Assembly: GCA_016342455.1 (NCBI GenBank) | Contig: JAEIOE010000011.1 | Location: 1-50,257, forward strand | Reading direction: 5' to 3' | Origin: Mycoplasmatota bacterium | GTDB lineage: Bacteria; Bacillota_I; Bacilli_A; Izemoplasmatales; Hujiaoplasmataceae | DNA length: 50,257 nucleotides | In this document: positions 42,621-50,127 of the stretch, piece by piece | Position numbering within the stretch: the first letter of the stretch is position 1 | Layout: every line of letters starts with the position of its first letter | Translations under genes and position numbers: made by a program | The notes under the pieces: model-generated | What the model was told of the DNA's origin: nothing | The model's input: only the letters and a program-made list of their open reading frames with translations | Databases searched by the model: none

Positions 42621-44183
42621 TTAGTAAAACTCTCTTAATTCACGAATTTTCTTTTCTCTTCTTTCTTTCTCTGCGTCATCTAAGATATCTTTCGCTTTTT
42701 GTAGTTTTTTCTTCTTTTCGATTTCTTTGTCTACTTCATTACGTTTTTCTTCCATAAGATCTCTTAGTTTTTCAGCTTGATCTATCTCTTTTTTAAGTTT
42801 AGATTCTTCAATTTGTTTTCTTAACTCTTCTTCATAATTATTTAATGAAAGTTGAGATAAAGCTTTTTGAGTTTGCATATTCGCTATATTATTTTTTTGT
42901 ATTTCATCAATGCTCTTATAAGCCTTGAGGATTTTCTTTTGAATGCTGATTTTATCATTAACATCTTTTTCTTCTTCTGGTCTGAAGTTTTCATTGATGA
43001 AATTGACAAATGCGGCATCTGCTATAGATGATAATCTTTGATAAATCATCTTAACAGCTTCATCTTCTCTAATTCCAGCGTTTAAGAGTGTTTTTAATCT
43101 GCCTTCATTTGCTTTTCTAATTTGATCTAAGAAATATTGATTCATTGTATTATCTTGAAAGATATATTCTCCCGGGTCAATATACTTATCATTAACATAT
43201 TGTTTTAATACTTTCGGTGTTTTTCTTTTGTGGTAATCGAAAGGAGCATCAAATGATAATTCAAAATCCTCTACTTGATTATTTGCAACAGTTGCATATA
43301 TAACCATAAGTGCATTTTCTACTTCGTTTAAATACTTTGGTTCAAATTCAATATCTCTTTCAAAAACATCTACATCATATCCGATGCGGTCAACTTCATC
43401 TAATAAAACCCACATATCATAACAAGCTCTATAATCATAATTTTTTAAAATCTTATTAGTTTTCATGATGGGTGGTCTTACTGGAGGAAATTCACTCAAA
43501 TTTTTCATAAATTTAGACATTTTATAATTCGTAATTAATTGTCTTAACTCTGTCATTCTCTTTAATAATTCAGCGTTTCTTCTTCCAATTTCATCAATAG
43601 CAGACTCTTGATGAACTCTAAAAGTGATGTCAAAGTCAACAGTTGAATCTTCCCACTCTAAAGTTGAGTCTATTTTCAAATAATTAATATATTCTGTTTT
43701 TGATTTTTCAACAATAACATCATATCTTAATTCAATAAACGTATACAATTTATTTACTAAACTGCTTATGAATCTATTTTCATAAGTTCCTAAATCGGTT
43801 TCTGAATAACTAGTAAGCACTTTTGTAGGAATAACATTTCCATGTTTATCAACTTCTTTTATAAATTGTGTATTAGCTGCTAAATGTCTTACGGTATCTG
43901 CATCAATTTTTTTAGCACGTTCCACAGGAACAACTTCTTGATGCTTTTTTAATGCTTCACTTGGATTTCTAGTTAATTTGTCAATTACAGGGATAATTTC
44001 TTCGATAGCGTCCATAAAAGAGTCTTCGAAGACTCTTCTTTCGCGTCTCTCTTTATGGTACAGTTTGGTGTCTGCTCCAGCTAGAACACTAAGAAAAGAC
44101 TTTGCAAATTCATCTTGTCTATTTACACCCTCGAAAGTCGTATTAATTTTTTTGAAATACTTTTTTGCCGAACCATTATCCAT
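42621..44183 (-). CDS. DUF2357 (McrC-related) coiled-coil protein
   Basis: 520 aa. The TYENRF motif (133-138) in ETDLGTYENRFISSLVNKLYTF is the central DUF2357 signature, and PPIMKTNKILKNYDYRACYD (~238-258) corresponds to the following conserved segment. DUF2357 proteins are often next to McrB-like ATPases, as here (13-nt gap to the AAA gene). No PD-(D/E)XK nuclease motif typical of McrC was seen. Residues ~430-520 form a long, highly charged coiled coil rich in KKE/REKK. No signal or TM, so probably cytoplasmic, working with the membrane-anchored AAA protein. Confidence 0.72.
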   Translation of the reverse strand: MDNGSAKKYFKKINTTFEGVNRQDEFAKSFLSVLAGADTKLYHKERRERRVFEDSFMDAIEEIIPVIDKLTRNPSEALKKHQEVVPVERAKKIDADTVRHLAANTQFIKEVDKHGNVIPTKVLTSYSETDLGTYENRFISSLVNKLYTFIELRYDVIVEKSKTEYINYLKIDSTLEWEDSTVDFDITFRVHQESAIDEIGRRNAELLKRMTELRQLITNYKMSKFMKNLSEFPPVRPPIMKTNKILKNYDYRACYDMWVLLDEVDRIGYDVDVFERDIEFEPKYLNEVENALMVIYATVANNQVEDFELSFDAPFDYHKRKTPKVLKQYVNDKYIDPGEYIFQDNTMNQYFLDQIRKANEGRLKTLLNAGIREDEAVKMIYQRLSSIADAAFVNFINENFRPEEEKDVNDKISIQKKILKAYKSIDEIQKNNIANMQTQKALSQLSLNNYEEELRKQIEESKLKKEIDQAEKLRDLMEEKRNEVDKEIEKKKKLQKAKDILDDAEKERREKKIRELREFY

Positions 44184-44196
44184 TTAACATCACCTA

Positions 44197-45870
44197 TTAA
44201 TGACTTTTGAAATCATTTATTACTTTGAGAGAAGCGTCAAATTCATTCTTCCCAAATACTTTTCTAATTTGTACTGTTAATAGGTCTAATTCATTTTGTA
44301 GAAAGGCAAGATTTAAATTTTCAAATTTTCTTAATATTTTATTTGCGAAAATAAAGTCTAACGCTTCTGTATCAGTTCCTCCACACGCTACAAACACAGG
44401 GATAAACTTATGAACTTGACCCATAATTCTATTACCAAAAGCAATTTTGAATTTCTCTTGAATATACTTGTCAATGATTTTGAATTTTTCCAATAAGTCA
44501 TCACTTACAGGATATTTATGAATTGCATCATCAAATAACTCTTGTAAATAACTACTACTTATATGTACTGGTTCTGTATCTGGAGCAGTAAAGCTTTCTG
44601 CCTTACTTTCAAAGCTAAGAGAAATTGCACGGTCATAAACTTTATCAGTAATTGTATAAGTTGAATCATCTTTATTGGATGTACCTACAAACCATAAGTT
44701 TAGTGGTACAGTAATTTTACCGTTAATTACTTTTAAAGGGTCATTTGGTTTAGTATCTGGTACTAAATCAATTTTCCACTCCGTTGGATCTGGCATTTCC
44801 ATGATTGATAAGAATTCAGCGAAGTAATATTCTATTCTCGCTAAGTTCATTTCGTCTAGAACGATGTAATTAACATCTTTACGATATATTGATTCATAAA
44901 GAGATTGTAAGAAGTTTGTTTCATTAAATCTCTTAGTAAATTCATTTAAGTAACCAATTATTTCTGCTCTGTCTCTCCAAGATGGTTGAACAGAGATGAT
45001 TGATGCATTATTACCAAAGAACTTAGCCATAGCGTATGGTAGACTGGTTTTCCCAGTACCTGAGATACCTTCTAAAATGATAACTTTAGAAGCTGCCATA
45101 CCAGCAAAGAAAAATGATATAGTTTTGGCTTTATAAAATAATTTTAATTTTGAACAAGCGAAATTAACAAATCTATCTACTATTTCTGGAAGTTGTAAGT
45201 AATCAGCTTCGTCCATATAGATATGTGTATCTTTACCTTCATACTGTTTGTCAACATTGATTAGTTTTACGAATCTTGAGTGCCCTAAAGGCAATGATGA
45301 ATCCGATGAAGATCCTCCGCCTCCGCCTCCACCATAAGAAGGCCTGTAACCAGCACCGCCAACTCCACCAGCAGCTAGACTTCCAACACCCATAGCTGCA
45401 GTTGCGCCAGCTGCGGTAAGTGCAACGGGTCCAATAGCATCCCCAGTAGATGTATAGTTAATCTCTGTAGTTCCAGTTCTAGCTCCAAGTTGTGAAACTT
45501 TTAATGATAAAATTTGGTTCTTTTCATCAGCTAGTTCCAATACTCTATCATTAAGCATAGCAATTTCTTCGATTAATTCATTCTTTTCAATTTCAATTGC
45601 TCTAAATGATGCAAATCTTCTAAACCATAAATATAATCTTACTAGTATAAATATAATTAATGAAATATTTAATACGAAAGTAAATACTATCATTACCCAA
45701 GATACAATAGTAAAGTCTCCTGAATCTGTTACTAATAAGTCAAAATATGATCTGATATTCTTTACAAATTGTAAGATTCCACCATTCCATATAACATCTC
45801 TAAAGAAAGCAATGATGTCTTGCCATATATATTTATAAAGTTCTACATAAAATCGTGAAAACTCATTCAT
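44197..45870 (-). CDS. Membrane-anchored McrB-like AAA+ ATPase
   Basis: 557 aa. An amphipathic N terminus and a TM helix (~54-83) precede a short coiled coil (~95-125), an Ala/Gly-rich and poly-Gly linker (~140-190), and a AAA+ module of the McrB subgroup: Walker A GISGTGKTS (268-276), Walker B NYIVLDE (334-340) followed by MNLARIEYYFAEFL, sensor-1 GTSNKDDS (396-403) and an Arg in VYDRA (~414). The McrB DNA-binding N domain is replaced by the membrane segment, so it is unlikely to be a plain restriction ATPase. 38 nt after sipW copy 2 and 13 nt before DUF2357. Confidence 0.8.
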   Translation of the reverse strand: MNEFSRFYVELYKYIWQDIIAFFRDVIWNGGILQFVKNIRSYFDLLVTDSGDFTIVSWVMIVFTFVLNISLIIFILVRLYLWFRRFASFRAIEIEKNELIEEIAMLNDRVLELADEKNQILSLKVSQLGARTGTTEINYTSTGDAIGPVALTAAGATAAMGVGSLAAGGVGGAGYRPSYGGGGGGGSSSDSSLPLGHSRFVKLINVDKQYEGKDTHIYMDEADYLQLPEIVDRFVNFACSKLKLFYKAKTISFFFAGMAASKVIILEGISGTGKTSLPYAMAKFFGNNASIISVQPSWRDRAEIIGYLNEFTKRFNETNFLQSLYESIYRKDVNYIVLDEMNLARIEYYFAEFLSIMEMPDPTEWKIDLVPDTKPNDPLKVINGKITVPLNLWFVGTSNKDDSTYTITDKVYDRAISLSFESKAESFTAPDTEPVHISSSYLQELFDDAIHKYPVSDDLLEKFKIIDKYIQEKFKIAFGNRIMGQVHKFIPVFVACGGTDTEALDFIFANKILRKFENLNLAFLQNELDLLTVQIRKVFGKNEFDASLKVINDFKSH

Positions 45871-45908
45871 ATACTTTTCTCCTTTAGATCAAATAGTTTA
45901 ATAATTTA

Positions 45909-46607
45909 TTACTTTTTTTCTTCTAATGCTTTTAATTTTGCTTCTTCTTCAAGTTGCTTCTTAGCCATAGCAATAGCTTCTTCTTGAAGTTTTACTCTAC
46001 TTTCTAATGTTTGTTGAGACTTATAATCCGCCATTACATTAACAAATTTGTATACTTCGTATACTAAGAATGCAAAACAAGGTAAAACAATAAATATAAA
46101 GAATCCAGTTCCTGATTTAAGAAACCCTACAATTCCATCAATTATTCCGCCAAGATTTTTAGTTACTTTCCCGTTCCAAACACCTACAATGTGATCTTCA
46201 TAGGTCAAACCTGTATCTTGAGATGTGTTGTTATCCCCTTGAGTACCAAAATATAATTTTTCATTAATCCCCGGGCTAATTTCTACAACCCTATGTGAAT
46301 TATATACAAGTTCACGAGTTCCATCTCCATCTACATCAATTAAAATTTGATAAGTAATAACATCACCAATTTCAATGTCATTAGCATCAAATTCGGTATC
46401 AACATATATTAAATCTCCCGCTTCGAATGTTGGTGCCATAGAATCTGTTTGCACAGTTAAAGCAGTCTGACCAAATATACTAGTTACACTATCATCAGTT
46501 GACGTAATAGCAACAACTGAATATATAGCTACAATTGCCAAAACTATCCAAAATATAAGGTTTGCTACTTTGAACTTCTTCTTGTTTCTCTTTTTATTTT
46601 CATTCAT
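45909..46607 (-). CDS. sipW: SipW-type (ER-type) signal peptidase I, copy 2
   Basis: 232 aa. A Lys/Arg-rich start, TM (~14-34), catalytic Ser56 in QTDSMAPTFEAGD and His105 in NSHRVVEI, then GTQGDNNTSQDTG, a second TM (~160-180) and a coiled C-terminal tail (~200-232). The Ser/His dyad is that of ER-type SipW peptidases. First gene after the IS, with its own promoter (46702-46730) and RBS GGAGAG. Together with copy 1 it flanks the AAA/DUF2357/pilin genes. Confidence 0.93.
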   Translation of the reverse strand: MNENKKRNKKKFKVANLIFWIVLAIVAIYSVVAITSTDDSVTSIFGQTALTVQTDSMAPTFEAGDLIYVDTEFDANDIEIGDVITYQILIDVDGDGTRELVYNSHRVVEISPGINEKLYFGTQGDNNTSQDTGLTYEDHIVGVWNGKVTKNLGGIIDGIVGFLKSGTGFFIFIVLPCFAFLVYEVYKFVNVMADYKSQQTLESRVKLQEEAIAMAKKQLEEEAKLKALEEKK

Positions 46608-46701
46608 ATATCTCTCTCCAATTCATAAATAACATAACTACTAAATTATATTATATAATATATAGGACTTTTTTTCATTATCTTTTTATAAAAAATACCG
46701 A

Positions 46702-46730
46702 TTTATAGATGTTTTTAAGAGTTTTATCAA
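46702..46730 (-). promoter_or_regulatory. Promoter of the sipW-AAA-DUF2357 operon
   Basis: TTGATA (46730-46725), a 17-nt spacer and TATAAA (46707-46702). It lies between the left IS end and the sipW copy 2 gene, so the downstream operon is expressed even with the IS inserted. Confidence 0.7.
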
Positions 46731-46769
46731 GAAATATCTTCTCTAAGTTTTTTAAATTTATAGCTGTGT

Positions 46770-47855
46770 TCAAGCAAAGTACTGATTTAGTGTAGGATAC
46801 GGTTTGTAAATATCAACTGGAAACGGTTTTTTGGATATTGTATTCACGATGACAGAACTTTCATTTGAAACGATATATCGAAACGAATGTTTTTGTCTGT
46901 ATTCAGGTTCGATTTGATATTTTAAGTATTTTTCGAATCGAAACCAGGAAAGATACTTTTGTAAATGTCTAGTGGACACGCCTTTGAATTTTTGAAACCA
47001 TTGTTTCATCTCTCCATGAATGCCATTGAGTGTTCCTAGGTTATAAGTGTCAAGAGTATGAAATCCTGAAGGAATTTGAATGAGGGAACACTTATATTTT
47101 TTTGAGACTTCTTGATATGCGGACTTACTATCCGTAACCATCGTTCCATTCGGCTTAATTCGGTTTACTAAAGCCTTATCAAAATCTTGAATCAGGGGGT
47201 TCCCTTGTCCAATCAACTTTGTAATCATTTGATCAGACTCATCCATCGCAACCAGCACACAAACATGTTCATTGCTGATTCCGCGCTTGATGGCTGGTGT
47301 TCCTCTTTTCTTGGCTTTCCGAGGCATCAATGGGTTTTTACTGTTCTTTTTGATTCCTTTGAAGTTCAGTAAAAAATAGGTTTCATCCATTTGGATTTCT
47401 CCGGACAATCTCTCGTTTGTTTGATACTGAGTCATTACTTCCATAGCCTTATGTCGCCAATGAAAGGCTGTTGTTACAGAAATTCCGACTTTTGAAGAGA
47501 TCGTTCGCAAGGATTGACCAGACATCATTTCTTCAATAAAACGATGCCATACTTGATAATTTTTCTTCGTGGATTGAACAATTGATTTTGTCGTATCGGA
47601 AAAACTTTTATGACAGTCTTTACAAACGTATTTTTGTCTCATTGTTTTTGTTTTTCCGTTTCTTACAAATGCCAATGATCCGCAATGCTGACAGTGACTT
47701 GCCTGATGAGTTCTTTCTCGATAAAGAATCCGATGCATCGCATTTGTCGCTTTGATTTCAGATGCGGACTTTTTGGATACATAATCCTTAAGTTCACCCA
47801 TCTCATCAGCACAGATTGTGTTTACTAGTTCGTAGATCATTTCCAGATTGTTCAT
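46770..47855 (-). CDS. IS1595-family (ISXO2-like) transposase
   Basis: 361 aa. A zinc ribbon (Cys55, Cys58, Cys78, Cys81: CQHCGS ... CKDCHKSF) and an HTH (SLRTISSKVGISVTTAFHWRHKA, ~115-137) precede the DDE-type nuclease: Asp157 (QMDETYF), Asp242 (VTDSKSAY) and a third acidic or Asn site in LNGIHGEMKQWF (277-287). This order is that of IS1595/ISXO2 transposases. The ORF is uninterrupted, so the element may be active. Its stop lies a few bases inside the left end; RBS AGGAG upstream of ATG. Confidence 0.93.
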   Translation of the reverse strand: MNNLEMIYELVNTICADEMGELKDYVSKKSASEIKATNAMHRILYRERTHQASHCQHCGSLAFVRNGKTKTMRQKYVCKDCHKSFSDTTKSIVQSTKKNYQVWHRFIEEMMSGQSLRTISSKVGISVTTAFHWRHKAMEVMTQYQTNERLSGEIQMDETYFLLNFKGIKKNSKNPLMPRKAKKRGTPAIKRGISNEHVCVLVAMDESDQMITKLIGQGNPLIQDFDKALVNRIKPNGTMVTDSKSAYQEVSKKYKCSLIQIPSGFHTLDTYNLGTLNGIHGEMKQWFQKFKGVSTRHLQKYLSWFRFEKYLKYQIEPEYRQKHSFRYIVSNESSVIVNTISKKPFPVDIYKPYPTLNQYFA

Positions 47856-47881
47856 CTTACTCAGCTCCTAGACATAAAAAT

Positions 47882-47998
47882 GTCCTTAAGCAACCAGCTC
47901 ATTAGTTGTTTAAGTCGCCAAACCAAGACAATCTTCATGAGCCGGTTGATTAAGGACACTTAATCAATCAAACATTCTATTTTCTGTCTTGATTTGGC
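47882..47998. repeat. Nested, mutually competing inverted repeats inside the IS
   Basis: Four stems share sequence. A: 47882-47902 with 47937-47957 (19 of 21). B: 47917-47930 with 47985-47998 (13 of 14). C: 47885-47894 with 47905-47914 (9 of 10). D: 47946-47954 with 47959-47967 (9 of 9, loop GACA). A excludes C and D; A and B together would be a pseudoknot. This is the leader side of the transposase gene. Confidence 0.8.
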
Positions 47999-48111
47999 AA
48001 CTATATTGTATCAAATTATTTCCATTCTATCAATTGTTTTATGAATCTCATCAGTACTTTCATTGAACACAGCTAAATTTATTAAAAACTTAGAAAACAT
48101 ACCCTTAAGGT

Positions 48112-48143
48112 AACATAACTTAGGGGTTAGCCTAAGTTATGTT
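48112..48143. terminator. Strong hairpin behind the major SipW-substrate gene
   Basis: AACATAACTTAGG-GGTTAG-CCTAAGTTATGTT, 13 bp, no mismatch. A T run follows only on the plus-strand side; on the minus (coding) side it is followed by ACCTTAAGG. So for the pilin transcript it is more likely a 3'-end stabiliser or weak terminator than a full stop. Confidence 0.6.
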
Positions 48144-48179
48144 TTTAATAAAATTATTAATATCTTTTTTAATTATAAA

Positions 48180-49058
48180 TTAAGATAATGTAAATTCTAA
48201 ATCAATTGTAAATGTAGCTCCCATGATGTCGTTTGTAGTATCTGCATCCCAGCCTTCAGCCCAAATATATACTGTTAATAATTCAGGAATATTAGCTGTT
48301 GCTAAAGTAGCAATAACTGTAGAAGTAGTTGCTGCTGTTATTGAAGCAGTACCTGTCATACTATTTAATCCGCCAGTAGTTGAAAAACCAGGAACTGAAG
48401 CTGTTGCCCAAGTGAATCCAGTATCTAAATCATCACCAAATACAGCTTGAGTTGAACCATCATAAGTACCAATCCAAATTGCTTGTTCCCAAATTTCTCC
48501 AGCTTCACTATCAGTGATGTCATAAGACATAACGATATCAGTGTTAGTTCCAGCAGGTTTTAGTAACCAAAATTTCAATTCAATGTATCCACCACCTGCA
48601 GTGTTTGAAGCTGCTGCTGCAGTACCTAATTCTCTACCAGCAAGAGATGTATCTGGTGTTAAGAAGTTTCCTGTTGGCTTTCTTAATGCAGTAATATCAC
48701 ATGATGAATAATCAGTGTCATAAACTCCACCTGTTTGATCTTCACCAGTAAGACAAGTGACAGGGCTTAATAGCCATGTTGCTAATTCTGTATCGTATTG
48801 AGTACTATCTGTGACTGTAAGAACATTTGAAAAATCATCAAGTGTCCATCCATAAGTACTATATGCTAATCCAGAATCAGTTTCCCCATCCCAAACACGC
48901 ATTAATAACGCCTCTGAAGATTCTACATTAACATCAAATGAGTTAACAGTAACAACATTCGATACTGTAAACCATGCGTAAGTTGAACCTATTGTCGCAA
49001 CTAATGCAAATACAAGCACGATTGCTGACATAATAACTTTTGTTTTTAAACTTTTCAT
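48180..49058 (-). CDS. SipW-dependent TasA-like fibre subunit (major candidate)
   Basis: 292 aa, the size of TasA (~260) plus some. Signal: KTKVIMSAIVLVFALVATIG then STYAWFTVSNVVTVNSFDVNVE, the classic SipW-dependent motif. The mature part is beta-rich, Thr/Ser/Ala/Gly-rich and acidic, with one Cys pair candidate (LTGEDQ.. CLTG, SSCDI), and ends VYIWAEGWDADTTNDIMGATFTIDLEFTLS, typical of TasA/camelysin C-terminal strands. RBS AAAGGAG. It follows the 49112 gene by 53 nt that contain a run of 21 A on the mRNA strand. A strong hairpin follows. Role as the main fibre protein is inferred. Confidence 0.85.
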   Translation of the reverse strand: MKSLKTKVIMSAIVLVFALVATIGSTYAWFTVSNVVTVNSFDVNVESSEALLMRVWDGETDSGLAYSTYGWTLDDFSNVLTVTDSTQYDTELATWLLSPVTCLTGEDQTGGVYDTDYSSCDITALRKPTGNFLTPDTSLAGRELGTAAAASNTAGGGYIELKFWLLKPAGTNTDIVMSYDITDSEAGEIWEQAIWIGTYDGSTQAVFGDDLDTGFTWATASVPGFSTTGGLNSMTGTASITAATTSTVIATLATANIPELLTVYIWAEGWDADTTNDIMGATFTIDLEFTLS

Positions 49059-49074
49059 TTTATTTCTCCTTTTA

Positions 49075-49095
49075 TTTTTTTTTTTTTTTTTTTTT
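49075..49095 (-). repeat. Homopolymer A21 tract in the mRNA before the fibre subunit
   Basis: Twenty-one consecutive T on the plus strand, i.e. A21 on the transcribed sequence, about 12 bp upstream of the RBS of the 48180 gene. By far the longest mononucleotide run I saw in the window. Confidence 0.97.
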
Positions 49096-49111
49096 GTTAA
49101 TAATCATCTTG

Positions 49112-49873
49112 TTAATACTCATAGACATCCGTCACTGAGAACTGCATGTCTAGTTTCACTCCACCACCCATGATTTCCATAGTGTGGTCAGCATCTTCAC
49201 CTTCATACCAAATAATCACTGTTACTTTAATAACATCACCTGGTGCAAAAGCTGTGAATTCCTGATTCATGGCTTCGGTCTGACTGTAAAACGCTTCTGT
49301 CAAAGGCTCAAGTTGCCCTGGTGCATCGCCTTTTAGAGACTGCACTTTAGCATAAGTTGTTCCAATACCATCAATGATAACTCTTACTCTTACTGCCTGA
49401 ACAGCATCTCCAGTTGTTGAAATAATGTTCATTTTAGCGCTCATGTCAATGGTTGCATCTCCAGCGTTTTCTACATAAAACGTATACGCTATATAAGACA
49501 TACCATTGTTTTGACCATCTAATAGAGATATTTCCTCATCAGTAGGAATACAAACTGAACTTCCTAATTCGAAGTCCGTATATTCAGTTCCACAATAACC
49601 AGTCATACCTGTTGGATCATCTACTATTTCTGAAATTAATCTTGCTGTGTAATCCTTAGCAATATGATCTTCATACATTGTGATTCCAGCGTTCTGTGCC
49701 GGCCTATCAATGGTGAATGTGAAGTTACCTACAACTTCTCCATAATAGGATATTGCGAATATTAGAAACGTTAGTATCGCGCTTATCATAATACCAAATC
49801 GACTCGCCTTAGCAACTCTCGCGTGCCTTGATGCAATTATGACGCGCTCAGCTAACTTGATTTTTTGGCTCAT
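49112..49873 (-). CDS. SipW-dependent/camelysin-like membrane or surface protein (copy 1)
   Basis: 253 aa. A ~25-residue basic N terminus (KLAERVIIASRHARVAKASR) leads to a TM (~28-45) followed by YYGEVVGNFTFTID, a degenerate SipW-type site. The mature part is beta-rich with VENAGDATIDMSAKMNII and a C-terminal VIIWYEGEDADHTMEIMGGGVKLDMQFSVTDVYEY, matching the C-terminal end of the 48180 protein (IWAEGWDAD...F.ID..F). First gene behind the c-di-GMP riboswitch. The long cytosolic start could keep it anchored, as a base or anchor subunit. RBS is weak (GGGGGT, 12 nt upstream). Confidence 0.72.
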   Translation of the reverse strand: MSQKIKLAERVIIASRHARVAKASRFGIMISAILTFLIFAISYYGEVVGNFTFTIDRPAQNAGITMYEDHIAKDYTARLISEIVDDPTGMTGYCGTEYTDFELGSSVCIPTDEEISLLDGQNNGMSYIAYTFYVENAGDATIDMSAKMNIISTTGDAVQAVRVRVIIDGIGTTYAKVQSLKGDAPGQLEPLTEAFYSQTEAMNQEFTAFAPGDVIKVTVIIWYEGEDADHTMEIMGGGVKLDMQFSVTDVYEY

Positions 49874-50019
49874 TACATAAGTCGACCCCCATTTCTATTT
49901 TAATAAATGCCTTTTTTTATACATTTTCAAATTGTTTTTGAATTTTTGTAATAAAAAAAGCCATCATCTGGATTCCTGCATTTTTTTGATTTCCAATTTC
50001 GTGCACTGAAATAAGAAAT
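49874..50019 (-). promoter_or_regulatory. Long 5' UTR between riboswitch terminator and first fibre gene
   Basis: About 145 nt, AT-rich, without an ORF. It contains a second AGATGATGGC followed by seven T (49969-49953), an almost exact copy of the 3' arm and T run of the riboswitch terminator, and a small TTCAAA/TTTGAA stem (49944-49926). Confidence 0.5.
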
Positions 50020-50054
50020 AAAAAAATGCCCTCATCTTTTAAAAGATAACGGCA
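50020..50054 (-). terminator. Riboswitch expression platform: intrinsic terminator
   Basis: TGCCGTTATCTTTT (50054-50041) pairs with AAAAGATGAGGGCA (50040-50027), 13 of 14 with one G-T pair, followed by seven T. The 5' arm includes the TGCCG that ends the aptamer, so terminator and folded aptamer compete. Confidence 0.82.
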
Positions 50055-50121
50055 ACTGGCTACCATCCGAAGAAGGCCCTATAGCTTTGCGTCACTAGCT
50101 TTCACTAGTTTTGCTATTTAC
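50050..50121 (-). ncRNA. Class I cyclic di-GMP riboswitch (GEMM-I)
   Basis: On the minus strand: AATAGCAAAACTAG, then a 6-bp stem with a GAAA tetraloop (ACTAGT-GAAA-GCTAGT), GACGCAAAGCTATAGGGCC, TTCTTCGG, ATGGTAGCCAGTTGCCG. These are the hallmark elements of GEMM-I: GNRA tetraloop in the first hairpin, the GACGCAAAGC joining segment, the tetraloop receptor in the second hairpin and the final GCCAG(G/T)T.CCG. It lies between a perfect promoter and a terminator, upstream of the fibre genes. Because the terminator reuses aptamer bases, binding of c-di-GMP probably turns the genes on. Confidence 0.93.
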
Positions 50122-50127
50122 AGACGT

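Larger units (their letters stand above)
46762..48074 (-). mobile_element. Intact IS1595-like insertion sequence, 1,313 bp
   Basis: Left end AGCTGTGTTCAAGCAAAGTACTGAT (shown in two parts: AGCTGTGTTCAAG at 46762-46774, then CAAAGTACTGAT). The right end read inward is AGCTGTGTTCAATGAAAGTACTGAT-type, i.e. ~25-bp inverted ends with two differences. A single transposase gene (46770-47855) and a 219-bp non-coding right part with competing hairpins make up the rest. It sits between the major surface-protein gene (48180) and sipW copy 2, in a non-coding gap, and is bordered by an 8-bp duplication. Confidence 0.92.
46754..48082 (-). repeat. 8-bp target site duplication flanking the IS
   Basis: AAATTTAT occurs directly before the left IS end (46754-46761) and directly after the right IS end (48075-48082). 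An 8-bp duplication fits the IS1595 family and shows a relatively recent, clean insertion. Confidence 0.9.

Noticed and set aside
42621-45870. A classical McrBC restriction system
   Set aside because: The ATPase has a TM segment in place of the McrB DNA-binding domain, no McrC nuclease motif is visible in the DUF2357 protein, and both are embedded among fibre genes.
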